Shown: positions 22,305 through 32,128 of the stretch, one piece after another
Position numbering within the stretch: position 1 is the stretch's first letter
Layout: each line of letters opens with the position of its first letter
Source: Malus domestica
Taxonomy: Eukaryota; Streptophyta; Magnoliopsida; Rosales; Rosaceae
Direction of reading: 5' to 3'
DNA: 64,000 nucleotides
Assembly: GCF_042453785.1 (NCBI RefSeq)
Contig: NC_091675.1
Coordinates: 6,150,501-6,214,500 of the forward strand
Translations under genes and position numbers: made by a program
The notes under the pieces: generated by a model
Told to the model about the DNA's origin: nothing
The model's input: the letters and a program-made list of their open reading frames with translations, nothing else
Database searches by the model: none

Positions 22305-23309
22305 ATGTCTTGGCAGCAGTACGTCGACGACCACTTGATGTGCGATATCGACGGCAACAGCCTCACCGCCGCCGCTATCCTCGGCCAAGACGGCAGCGTT
22401 TGGGCTCAGAGCGCTACTTTCCCCGCGGTTCGACCCTCTTTCTTTCCTTCGTGTTTATTTCGCTGTTTAAGTTCTAGATTTACTTCGTTCACTGGATCTG
22501 ATCGATTTCGAAAGGTAGCTTGAGCACCGACTGGTTCGGTCAATCGGTGTCTGATCCGATCGACGACATGCGTATGATTTGTACTTGATAAAGAATTGAT
22601 GAACTTAATTGAAGTGTTTATGTGGTTTTTGATGTGATTAATTTGGAGTAATCGGTCCTTAATTTGAATCAGTTCAGATGCTTGATCGATTTACTTTTAC
22701 AGTATTACTGTTTGGATTAGAGTGTAATCGAAATGCTCAGAACAAATTGGTCGATTTTTTTTTGTTAGTTTTCTGAATTTATTATTGATTGTTGTTATAG
22801 TTTAAGCCTGAGGAGATTGCTGCAATTCTGAAAGATTTCGACCAACCCGGAACGCTTGCCCCAACCGGATTATTCCTTGGCGGGACGAAGTATATGGTGA
22901 TCCAAGGTGAACCGGGCGCTGTCATTCGAGGAAAGAAGGTGAGGAGGTTTTAGAATCCTGCTCTTATGTGATGCCATAGATACTATTACGCAGAACTCCT
23001 TGGTCCCATGAATGTCGTTTTGATTGATTGCGGTTGAGTGTCGCTACTGACTATAAAATTTTGCGTCGAAGATGGGGATATGGAAACCACATAATGCCGC
23101 TTTATAGGTGCAGATGTTTGATTTGTTTTTCTCTGTGATATTTCTGTTGACGTGATGTGTCTAATATATGTCAGGGTTCGGGTGGAATTACCATTAAGAA
23201 GACCAGCCAGGCCCTGTTAATCGGTATATACGATGAGCCTTTGACTCCTGGGCAGTGCAACATAGTTGTGGAGAGGCTGGGCGATTACCTTATTGAGCAG
23301 GGTCTCTAA
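22305..23309 (+). CDS. Profilin (actin monomer-binding protein)
   Basis: Binds G-actin, poly-proline and phosphoinositides and controls actin assembly in the cytosol. Three exons (22305-22427, 22801-22938, 23175-23309) encode 131 aa, the normal plant length. It begins [13 protein letters not shown] with the conserved Trp3, and the C-terminus is GDYLIEQGL. Internal motifs [20 protein letters not shown] and [13 protein letters not shown] are the profilin core. The exon layout (41, 46 and 44 codons) matches the usual three-exon plant profilin gene. Plant profilins are pan-allergens in pollen and fruit, and this one looks like the apple, pear and Prunus members of that allergen group. The gene is intact. 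It is tail-to-tail with the PPR gene, about 0.5 kb apart. Confidence 0.96.
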
Positions 23310-23823
23310 TTGCTTCGGTGAGTTGATTCTCTCCCCAATCGTCTGCTCTTGCTGTTTTCATTTCTAGGTTTTTGGAGACGGGGCTTGCATCAACCGCGAT
23401 TGGACATTGTTTTCATCTTTTGTTCGGCAGTAGCTAGTTTATTTGAAGTTATGGTGAACTTGGTTTGAAAACAAAGTTGTTGCTGCTTGGGATGTGATGG
23501 ATTTTATGTATGAAAACCGTTTGTCTTTGCGTTCTGGGATCTCTGGATATGGATTGTCGTGAATGATAGCGTTTTAATTTTGCAATTATTATCCCATAAA
23601 GCTATTTTCTTCCTTTCACCGGAAACCATATGTAATTGGTGTCGTTATCAATGGAAAGCTATTTTCTGCCTGCCTTAAGGAAGCCGGCTACTCAAGCTGT
23701 TCCCGTATACATCAAGCTTTGGAAGCCGTTCAGATTCGAATCCAAAACCGATATTTCGAAATCTGAAAAAATTCCAAAATCTAGAGAACCTGGTACTGCT
23801 TAACAATCTCCGCTCAACACTTG
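23310..23823. other. Convergent 3' region between profilin and PPR genes
   Basis: The profilin 3' UTR and the region after the PPR stop codon. Nothing else recognised. Confidence 0.6.
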
Positions 23824-25704
23824 CTACCAGTAGTCATTGCAAGAGCATTTCCCATCTTTGAAATGGTGGAACCGACTGCGATCGCGCACAACAATCTCTC
23901 GCTCAACAATTTTAGAGATTAGTTTCGTTGCATCGTGGCAGTCGTTACAAACTCGCAAATTCTTCACGATTCGAATTGTGGTTCCAGGACTGGTACTAAT
24001 CAGCCCGAATGCAATTGCTAGCCTCTCGCTATGAACCAATAACGCATCCTCTTTCTCTTCTTCATCGATATTATGTAGGACTAAATCCGTCTTCGGTTTG
24101 TACCCAGCTAGCTTCATTTTCCTCCTTAGTTCTCTAATCATCGAATATATCTTGTCCATCTGAGGATGCGACAGGTCTCCCATGAAGAACTCATGAACTA
24201 TGTTGTCCACCTCTATCCAGCTGCATCCAGGTGTTTTCGATACGCCTTTATCTCGCATTTGCAGCCTACAGCTTGCTGCATCGTCTAGCCTACCCATTGA
24301 CGTATATACATTAGCAAGATAAACATAGCTTCCAGAATGATCGGAATCTAGTTCAAGAATACGCTGAACTACACGTTCCCCTCTCTCACTATCTTTATAA
24401 ATCCGGCAACCACCTAGCAATGCTCCCCAGACTATAACATTAGGCCGCATCGGCATTGTGTTGATCATATCCTCTGCTTCAATAAGGCGGCCGGCACGAC
24501 TGAGAAGATCAACCACACATCCATAATGCTCAACCTTGGGAATGATCCCGTATGCTTTGGCCATCAAATCAAAATACTCAAGCCCCTTATCGATCAAGCC
24601 AGCGTGTGTGCATGCTGTCAGTAATCCCATAAAAGTAATGTCATTCGGCTTCACCTCATACTCAATCATTTTGTCGAAACACCCGAAAGCTTCATCAGCA
24701 TGGCCATTCATGGCCAATCCAGTGATGATAATGCTCCAAGATATCACATCTCTCTCATGCATCTTGTTAAAAACGCGTTTGGCCTCAATTATGCAGCCGC
24801 ACTTCGCATACATATCCGCCAATGCATTCCCCAAAAACAGACCTAATTCCATCCCATTCCGTCTTATAAACCGATCAATCCACTTCCCCAAGTCAAGAGC
24901 ACCAAGGTGAGCGCAAGCAGACAGCACACTGATCAGCGTAACATCATTTGGCGTCACCCCACATTGCTGCATTTGCCTAAACATCTCAATAGCCTCAGCA
25001 TACTTCTCATTCTGTGCATACCCCGCAATCATTGCATTCCAAGAAACCACATTCCTCTCCGGCATCTCATCAAAAAGCCTCCGAGCCACCTCCAACTCAC
25101 CTGCCTTCGCATACGCACTGATCATAGTCGACCAAGAGAACAAAGTCTTCTCTTCCATCCCATCAAACACCCACCTAGCCTTCTCAACCTGCCCACTCGA
25201 ACAATACCCAGAAACCAAAGTGTTCCAAGAAACAACATCTCTCACAGACATTTCATCAAATAGCTTCTGGGCAATCCCAAAATTACCCACCTTGAAATAC
25301 ATATCAGTAAGCGAATTTCTAACAAACAGATTGGATTCACACCCGTATTTCGAAACAAAGCAGTGAACTTTCTCGCCCTCCGCCACTCGTGCAATCCCGG
25401 CGCAGGCTTTGAGCACCGAAGTGAAGGTGTACTCGTCCGGATCCGGAGCATCCGGCGAACCCAATTGCCGATTGAAAAAATATATCGTGTTTTGCCAGTC
25501 ATTGTTTTGGGCGAATGCTTTGAGGAGGGCATTGTAGGAGAAGATGTTCGGGGTTTTGAGGTGATGGTTGAATAAGAGCGCCGCGTGGCGGGGGTTGGCG
25601 TGGGCGGCGGAGACGGCGATGAGCTTGACGGCGATGATGTTTGGGTCGATGGAGGGTATTGGGTTGGTGAGGAGTTGGGCTTGGATTTGGTAGAGGTGGC
25701 GCAT
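23824..25704 (-). CDS. DYW-class pentatricopeptide repeat protein
   Basis: Intronless, 626 aa. Members of this class work in mitochondria or plastids, binding a specific RNA through PPR motifs and supporting C-to-U editing. The protein has about ten P/L/S repeats (for example DVVSWNTLVSGYCSSGQVEKA and NVVSWNAMIAGYAQN), then E/E+ motifs and a C-terminal DYW deaminase domain. The deaminase zinc signature is complete: HSE (558-560) and CNDC (586-589). The second zinc site CSC and the final DYW triplet (624-626) are also present. No organelle-targeting peptide is obvious: the first Met begins MRHLYQIQAQL, already inside the usual first repeat. The frame is open upstream to 25905 (67 codons) with no other ATG and reads like a PPR leader (HPKLTNLLLRCAAQLT), so an unseen 5' exon or lost start is possible. 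Confidence 0.92.
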   Translation of the reverse strand: MRHLYQIQAQLLTNPIPSIDPNIIAVKLIAVSAAHANPRHAALLFNHHLKTPNIFSYNALLKAFAQNNDWQNTIYFFNRQLGSPDAPDPDEYTFTSVLKACAGIARVAEGEKVHCFVSKYGCESNLFVRNSLTDMYFKVGNFGIAQKLFDEMSVRDVVSWNTLVSGYCSSGQVEKARWVFDGMEEKTLFSWSTMISAYAKAGELEVARRLFDEMPERNVVSWNAMIAGYAQNEKYAEAIEMFRQMQQCGVTPNDVTLISVLSACAHLGALDLGKWIDRFIRRNGMELGLFLGNALADMYAKCGCIIEAKRVFNKMHERDVISWSIIITGLAMNGHADEAFGCFDKMIEYEVKPNDITFMGLLTACTHAGLIDKGLEYFDLMAKAYGIIPKVEHYGCVVDLLSRAGRLIEAEDMINTMPMRPNVIVWGALLGGCRIYKDSERGERVVQRILELDSDHSGSYVYLANVYTSMGRLDDAASCRLQMRDKGVSKTPGCSWIEVDNIVHEFFMGDLSHPQMDKIYSMIRELRRKMKLAGYKPKTDLVLHNIDEEEKEDALLVHSERLAIAFGLISTSPGTTIRIVKNLRVCNDCHDATKLISKIVEREIVVRDRSRFHHFKDGKCSCNDYW

Positions 25705-26094
25705 TGTAAGCTGGGCGGCGCATCTTAGCAGGAGGTTGGTGAGCTTGGGGTGGTTGTGCGGGTAGAGAATAGCCAGCGTGAGTTCGGACTGACTTGCTAA
25801 CTTTCGGAGAAGACGACCGTTATGTTTTTGGAACCGAAAAAGATGGTGAAACCAATCTAACCTGCCTGCGAACCTAGGGCCTAAAGCCTGTATTCTATCA
25901 AAATTTCATCCTAGGCCTATATTCAAAGCCTAATGGATTGTCGTTTATAAGATTTGAACTCAGAATCTTTTATAACATTACGAAAACTAAATATTCGTAC
26001 ATGGATGCTACAATTCTATTTCATGAAATTAAAACAAAGTAAAGACTTTACCTTTTTCGAACTCGACTCAACTCGACTCATTTTGTATCTATAA

Positions 26095-26512
26095 GAGCAA
26101 CTCTACCCTTGGAGCTATCCCCCTGACAATCCACTATTGAATCTACCCTATTGAACAGTAATTGCCTTTAATTAATAGTAACTACCATTAATGAACAGTA
26201 ATTACCTTTTGCATCTCCATCCTTGGAGCCCTCCCCCTGGCAATAGGTAATAAAATAGTAGTTTTTTTTGTTTGTTTAAATAATATAAAATAAAAAAAAA
26301 CAGGGAAATGGGACTGTAGGTCCTCAGGCTGACACAAAAAACAATAAAAAAATACCTTAGCCCTCGGGCTGCAGGCCTGTCAACTATCCACCCCCCTTGT
26401 GCTCGGGCCCCCACTCTCACTCGGGCCCTCCATGACTGGAGAAGAATCAACAGGCCCTCGGGCCCCTTCCTGCAGCCCGTCCCCCGTCCAAAAACGAAGG
26501 CTGGAGTTGCTC
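26095..26512. mobile_element. PIF/Harbinger-like MITE with TAA duplication
   Basis: A 418-bp segment with terminal inverted repeats GAGCAACTC / GAGTTGCTC is flanked on both sides by TAA (26092-26094 and 26513-26515). The 3-bp TWA duplication is the signature of PIF/Harbinger elements. Inside, CCTTGGAGC followed by CCCCCTG occurs twice near the left end (about 26108 and 26221). There is no transposase frame. Confidence 0.7.
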
Positions 26513-27064
26513 TAATGTGTTCATGTTGCCCGATTTGTACCTATAATCGTAAGGTTCCTTGGGCAAAGTATAACCTCAACTACACTGCTTTAGCGCTCAT
26601 CATCTGTGCTAGTATGACCTATATATTTATTTTCTTGCATGCCTTGTACATAGATTCTAACTTTAATTGTAAGGGCCACGGAATGTTTGACATTTTAATT
26701 TATTTGATGAACAGAAATAAATTCGGCATACTTCATTAGAGCAGGTCCACCCCTAAAAAATGAGTTGGTCCAAAGTCTATTTAATTCACCTAAACGAATA
26801 GTGATTGACTTGATTGAACATTAATTGGCTAAGTACATCTCCATCCCTAAAAAATGAGCTTGTTCAAAAATGTTGAAATCCAATATCTCAAAAGTGGACA
26901 CATGGCCAATGGTGAGATTCTAACTTTTTCTTTTTTAAGTTTGGAACGCACGCCCATGTAGTCGTGCGCTAGCCGCAATAAAAGAATCAGCCGTGGCTGA
27001 CGACTGATAGACAACACAAAAGAACACGGAGTCACGCTGCCAAAGTTCACTCTTGAACCGGCCT

Positions 27065-27085
27065 GCGCGCGCGCGCGCACACACA
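27065..27085. repeat. GC/AC dinucleotide microsatellite
   Basis: A (GC)n run passes directly into (AC)n. Alternating purine-pyrimidine sequence of this kind can adopt Z-DNA. Confidence 0.9.
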
Positions 27086-27966
27086 AACACATAATCGTAA
27101 GTATTGCCCCTCTCCTTGATGCAGTTAATTGCACTCGTGGTCAACAGTATCACAGAATTCCTCCATATCTAAACATATGTATAACTCCATATGTTTCGAC
27201 CAGAAAAATTTCCACATGAAATATCCCTTTAGAAAACCGATTTTCAAGAAATGTTTCAGCACAGCGTTTACCCGGATCGGTCCAGCTAGCTTTGTATGGA
27301 TATGAATACGAGTTCTTTTGATGGGCAAGGTCCCCATTGAACATGATTTCTCTATGACTATGAGTTATTTTCAAGAAATGAATACCGAACGACGAATAGA
27401 GTTAGGATACAAGGAAGCTCCCGCCTTAGCGTCTTCCGAAAGCAAGAGCAGCTAGGCTGTTACCCACCCGCTGAGTCCCCATTACTGCATAGCCATCCTT
27501 CGTCTTCCTTCCCAGAGTCCATCGCCACATTTCGGAAAGGAAGCAGTCATTTACATCCAAAATATTACCGATTCCCCTGACAGCCTATCACGGCATTCTC
27601 TGCCATAACTTCAAACACAACATATAATCCATTAAAAACCAAACAGGCATGAGTCGGACAAAAGACTGTGATAGAAATGTCGCGAGTAGTAAAATTACTC
27701 TTAAAGTAGGATGAATGTGCAACAAAAGAGATCCTACAACAACGAAATAGAAAGCCTAAACTATAACATAAGGTTAAAAGCAGGGACTCGATTACTCATA
27801 CCGTTGTTCTTCCATATAATGTGACTTCTCGAATCAATGATAAAACCATAAGACATATCGATAAACTTGAAGGGATACTGCACGCAAGCAGAAGAAATAA
27901 GTACAAGTGTGCAACTAAAATTCATAGATTATATCCCTGTTGTTCTTTCTTGCTTGCTGCTGCTAC

Positions 27967-29550
27967 TTAGAAAGAATGAGCATTGGATTGGCCAAGTAAG
28001 ACTAGGCTCTCCACAAAAGGATCCATGGAATTGTATTTCCATCCCTCTTCAACTCCAGAATAACTAACTCGTTTGGTCTTGAAGTCCACCGTTAACAGAG
28101 CACAACCACTCTTGGTCGTCATGCTGAACACTTGTTCGCCATTGCTTTTAGAACCAATGGGGATGGGACAAGAGTCTGGCTCGTGCAGGGTTACGGTTAA
28201 ATTAGTCCACGAGTCCACCATACCATACCGTTGCATGACCCATAACGTGAGATGGCAAACTTCTACTCCCGATCTTGTGAGATCCCAGTCGGCCTCAAGC
28301 AAGGCAAGGGAATCCTCCTCATGCACTGAAATAATGGGACTGGGTGGGGGGCCTGGTGGATTTCTCAGAGGTTCGGGCATCTCTACCTCGCCGAATGATT
28401 CCGTGAGCATATCAAACGACACAATGACAAATTGGTCAGAGTGTCGGCCGCGGGGTAGAAGCCAATGCACAGCACCGTTGACGAAAACATGTCTAGGACG
28501 GGGGTTCCTGCGACACAGAGCAAAGCAGCCAGGAATAGAAACACAAGGACTAAGAGTCTTCCAGGAGCCCCTTGCCAAGGAGAAAACCTCAACCCCAAAT
28601 GGGGTGTCCCCGGCAGCACCGCCACAGTAAAAATTACTGAAAATTCTCAAGACCTTATAGTCACCGGTGCGGGAATCGTAGCCAAACGCCGAAGTGGGTA
28701 TAACCCAATGATCACTGTCTGTGTCATAAACAGTATCGGGGATGGCAATGCTTGGAAGGGGTAAAGTCACAAACTTTCTAACCGAAGGGTTCCAAATTAA
28801 TGTGGGGACTTCGGGGGAGAAGTGGGCGTCATTAGCAAGGCATATGAGGCCGTTGCAAGTCCCCACCAGATCGTAACATGGTTGTGAACAAGTAATTTCT
28901 TCGATTCCGCGACCGCGAGTAGTCGATTTGTAAGTCAAAGGAGTTATAATCTTGGTATTGCTACTGTTAATGCTAAAGGAACCGGAAGACTCACCACCAA
29001 CAAATCCGGAAGAATCACCAGAAGCAGAAGCAGCGGGCTTATCCCAATACAACAAGTAACCACCAATGTGGGAGCGGTTTCTTACTAGATGGAGACTACA
29101 GTCACCGTTGAGGCTGAGCCGGCAGCGGAGATGGGCGGCGATGAAGGACGGGGTTTGGATCAAATATCTCCATGACCTGCACACGGCGCTGCACTTGATT
29201 ATAGATTTGACTGACGGCAACCTCAACAGGATTTCCCGTAGGATTTCTTCGGGGAATAAGTCGCAGCAGTATTGAAACTCCCCTCCGAATTTGAAGCAGG
29301 TGGTTTTTGCTTCAGGTAGATACTGAAACACGGTGGTGGCCAGGTCGCTCTTCCGAGTTCTGTAGGACTGATGGAGACGATGACCACTTGTATCATCCGC
29401 CGACGACTTATTCTTCTTCGTGGTCTTCGAGTTCTTGAATGGAGACCTGGACAACCATCTGAAGAAAATAAAACTTCTGAAGGATCCCACAATTGGCCGT
29501 GAGTTGTTGGCGGCGGTGGCGCTTCGACGACGAGACATGGGAGGCGCCAT
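27967..29550 (-). CDS. F-box protein with FBA-type interaction domain
   Basis: Intronless, 527 aa. F-box proteins are the substrate-recognition subunits of SCF ubiquitin ligases. The F-box lies at about 98-140 (LFPEEILREILLRLPSVKSI, then CRSWRYLIQTPSFIAAHL), which would bind an ASK/SKP1 adaptor. Downstream it has the plant F-box-associated pattern: LVGTCNGLICL, then TLIWNPSVRKFVTLP, then FGYDSRTGDYKVLRI, and later HWLLPRGRHSDQFVIVSFDM. This is the CPR1 / At3g06240-like group. Target and pathway cannot be read from the sequence. The basic N-terminal extension of about 95 residues is longer than usual for the family; a later Met start is not available before the F-box, so I keep this one. No lesion is seen. 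Confidence 0.9.
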   Translation of the reverse strand: MAPPMSRRRSATAANNSRPIVGSFRSFIFFRWLSRSPFKNSKTTKKNKSSADDTSGHRLHQSYRTRKSDLATTVFQYLPEAKTTCFKFGGEFQYCCDLFPEEILREILLRLPSVKSIIKCSAVCRSWRYLIQTPSFIAAHLRCRLSLNGDCSLHLVRNRSHIGGYLLYWDKPAASASGDSSGFVGGESSGSFSINSSNTKIITPLTYKSTTRGRGIEEITCSQPCYDLVGTCNGLICLANDAHFSPEVPTLIWNPSVRKFVTLPLPSIAIPDTVYDTDSDHWVIPTSAFGYDSRTGDYKVLRIFSNFYCGGAAGDTPFGVEVFSLARGSWKTLSPCVSIPGCFALCRRNPRPRHVFVNGAVHWLLPRGRHSDQFVIVSFDMLTESFGEVEMPEPLRNPPGPPPSPIISVHEEDSLALLEADWDLTRSGVEVCHLTLWVMQRYGMVDSWTNLTVTLHEPDSCPIPIGSKSNGEQVFSMTTKSGCALLTVDFKTKRVSYSGVEEGWKYNSMDPFVESLVLLGQSNAHSF

Positions 29551-30175
29551 TTCTGCGACTGCTTGTTTCGTGGAATTATGGACTGCGAAGGAAAGGTTGG
29601 AGGCGTCAGACTGGGGAGGGGAGAAATTCAGAGCGTTGGAAAGGGATCGGCGGAATGAGAAGGGGAGGTTGGATGCTGCTCTTCATGGAGAACGTTAAAG
29701 AAACGGTAGGGGATTTTGGAAAAGAAACGTTGCACTGTGTTTGGACGATGAAATAAATAAAAATCAGAATTTGTAAATTGATATGCACAAATTTCTTTAT
29801 TTGGATTCATAAATATAGGAATTTAGAATTTTCGCTTGAAAAAAAAACTTGAATTTGGGATTTCTAATTCTTAAGTTTAAATTTCATGTAAATATGTGTC
29901 ATTTCCCAATTTATATAATTGAAAGCTTAAAAATAACAAATTTCATAATCAATTACATTGTTCTTTAGGTTAACCAAACAAGAAAGTTCACAATTTCTAA
30001 AAAATAAAATCTCGTTAATTCAATTTCCTTCATTTAAAAATTCTTTAGTAATCTTAAATTTCTTCATCCAAACATATTGTTAGGGTTTGGGAATGAGTAG
30101 AACTTGTGAGTGAGCAACAATCTAATGGAGACACCACGAATTCGAACTTATATCCTCTTTTGTCATATTTTTTTA
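29551..30175. other. AT-rich intergenic DNA
   Basis: F-box promoter side followed by AT-rich DNA up to the Pack-MULE. Open frames at 29420-29810 are shadows of the F-box N-terminus or too short. Nothing else recognised. Confidence 0.6.
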
Positions 30176-30459
30176 GGGTAAATTACACTTTACCATATCA
30201 GGTTTAAGGTCTATTACAACATCATATAACATTTTCAAAACATTTCACTTTCATACCTCAAGTACTATTTTATTTCATTATAATACATCCGTTACATTTT
30301 CCATTCATTGTTCCGTTAAAAGCTGACGTGGCTGCCACATTTGTGCCACGTGGTAAAAAAATAATTAATTAAAGAAAAGTAAAAACAAAAAAAAACACCT
30401 TAAAATCCATCTTCCCGACCCACTTCTCCTCCCCACCCTTCTCTCTCCTACTCCTCCCT

Positions 30460-30800
30460 CTTCAGCTCCCCGCCACACCCATCGCCTCCTCCTTTCCCTC
30501 CCACTCCACCAAACCCACTCTTCAATTCCCCTTCAACCCCCAAACCCTTACCCTCACCCACCGTACCACCCACATTTGCCCCCTCACTGCCGTTGAAGCC
30601 CCAGAAAAGATCGAGAAGCTTGACACCGACATCTCCAGCCTCATCCTCGAGGAAGCCTGCATCCTCGTCGACTACCTCCAAGACAAGCTCGGCGTCTCCG
30701 CCGCTGCCCTTGCTTCAACCGTCGCCGTGACCATTGCGCCAGAAGCGGGCGAGGCCCTGCCATCGTGGAAGAGAAGACGGAGTTCGATGTGAATGAGAAG
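30460..30800 (+). pseudogene. Captured fragment of the chloroplast ribosomal protein L12 gene
   Basis: One plus-strand frame (about 30512-30798) reads through a transit-peptide-like segment (LTLTHRTTHICPLTAVEAP) into EKIEKLDTDISSLILEEACI and ILVDYLQDKLGVSAAALAS. This is the N-terminal and dimerisation part of bacterial-type L12 as encoded in the nucleus for chloroplasts. The frame then drifts into IAPEAGEALPSWKRRRSSM and stops at TGA. A shifted frame nearby still shows VEEKTEFDV, the start of the L12 C-terminal domain, so a frameshift separates the two. The rest of that domain is missing. It lies between the inverted repeats of the Mutator-like element, which is how Pack-MULEs hold captured gene pieces. 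It is not a functional L12 gene. Confidence 0.75.
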
Positions 30801-31020
30801 GTGAAGAGATGGAGGATGGGGTAATTGACTAGGAGTTGTTTGGCATTGGGTCCAAATATTTTAAGTTTTAATCTTCTGCAAAAAATTGAATTTTTTGAAT
30901 TTTTGTTCTTGGGTTCGGATTCTGGAAAATTAGGGTTGGAATCCATTGAATTTTTTGAGTTATTTACTATTTGGTTGCCGAGAAAACGAGGAAAAATTGA
31001 TGGGAAAGCTGGGTAATCTA

Positions 31021-31175
31021 GGTGGGGTAGGGGGTTGCAGGGGAGATGGGGGTGCGCTGGGGTGAGGTGGGGTAGGGGGTTGCGGGGGAGATGGGGGTGC
31101 GCTGGGGTGGGGTGAGGGCGTTGCGGGGGAGATGGGGGTGCGCTGGGGTGGGGTGGGGGCGTTACGGGGGAGGCG
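31021..31175. repeat. G-rich 44-bp minisatellite
   Basis: About 3.5 copies of a roughly 44-bp unit built on GGGGAGATGGGGGTGCGCTG, with many runs of four to six G. It lies inside the Mutator-like element downstream of the L12 fragment. Four closely spaced G runs per unit allow G-quadruplex formation on the plus strand. Confidence 0.85.
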
Positions 31176-31509
31176 GGATTAGGGGCTTTGGGTTACGGGG
31201 AAGGGGAAGGGATTAGTTGGGGGAGGTGAAGCGAGTGAAGGAGATGGGTTGGGGGGGGATTGCGGGGAAGGGAAAGGGATGAGTTTCTGGGATTTTTTTT
31301 TAAATTTTTTTTTACTTTTCTTTAATTAAGTATTTTTAAATGCATAAAAAATTATTGTTTTGCCAGGTAGCACAAATGTGGCAGCAACGTCAGCTTTTAA
31401 TGGAACAATTAATAGAAAATGTAACGGATATATTATATTGAAATAAAATAGTACTTGAGGTATGAAAGTGAAATGTTTTGAAGATATTGTATGAGGTTAT
31501 AATAGACTT

Positions 31510-32021
31510 TGTTTGTACCATACTTGACCAATCCCGAAACTACCGAGCACCGGCCAACGTTATACTGTCAAGGACCCAGAAGAGTTCCCCTCCGACCAGG
31601 AGGCCAATCACTACTCGACACGTGTCAAGATTAGAAGCCAATCAGAGCGCAGCACGTGTCGACATCAAGAACCAATCATAACATGACACATGTCAATGTG
31701 ACAAAGCTACAAGTTTTTCTATAAATAGGGGTCATTCCCCCACAATATGGCCTAATGCCATTTGTGTTAAATCATTCACAAGAACTCACTAAATTGAGAG
31801 CTTGATCCTTTTTACTTGTGTAAGCCCTTCACTACTAATAAGAACTCCTCTACTCCGTGGACGTAGCCAATCTGGGTGAACCACGTACATCCTGTGTTTG
31901 CTTCTCTGTCTCTATTCATTTACGTACTTATCCTCACTAGTGACCGAAGCAACCAAGCGAAGGTCACAAAACCTGACACTTTCTGTTGTACCAAAGTCTT
32001 CGCTGATTTTGTGCATCAACA
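31510..32021 (+). repeat. 5' LTR of the gypsy element
   Basis: 512 bp with TG...CA ends. It contains TATAAATA at 31720-31727, the likely core promoter. The sequence right after it (32022 on, TTTGGCGCCGTCTGTGGGAA) holds the primer-binding site, beginning TGGCGCC as expected for pairing with a tRNA 3' CCA end; I do not assign the tRNA. Confidence 0.93.
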
Positions 32022-32128
32022 TTTGGCGCCGTCTGTGGGAAACGACACTTATTCCTACTCTCTTCAGCTGTGTCAAGCTGGTTTCTATCATTCGTACACT
32101 TTCTTTTGACCAGGCATCCCTCTCCAAC

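Larger units (their letters stand above)
25705..27966. other. Intergenic region between the PPR and F-box genes
   Basis: Contains the PPR promoter, a Harbinger-like element (26095-26512), a possible related fragment near 26738-26860 (AGAGCAGGTCCACCCC), a GC/AC microsatellite (27065-27085) and the F-box 3' region. The stretch 27400-27620 is less AT-rich and partly open on the minus strand, but I could not identify a product; it may be F-box 3' UTR. Confidence 0.5.

Noticed and set aside
27400-27620. Possible extra exon on the minus strand downstream of the F-box gene
   Set aside because: Less AT-rich and partly open, but no recognisable protein and no clear splice partner. Left as 3' flank.
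28073-28630. Plus-strand ORF opposite the F-box gene
   Set aside because: It is the complement of a well-supported coding region with no domain of its own.
30512-30798. Functional chloroplast ribosomal protein L12 gene
   Set aside because: Most of the C-terminal domain is missing, the frame is shifted, and it lies inside a transposon with inverted repeats. It is a captured fragment.
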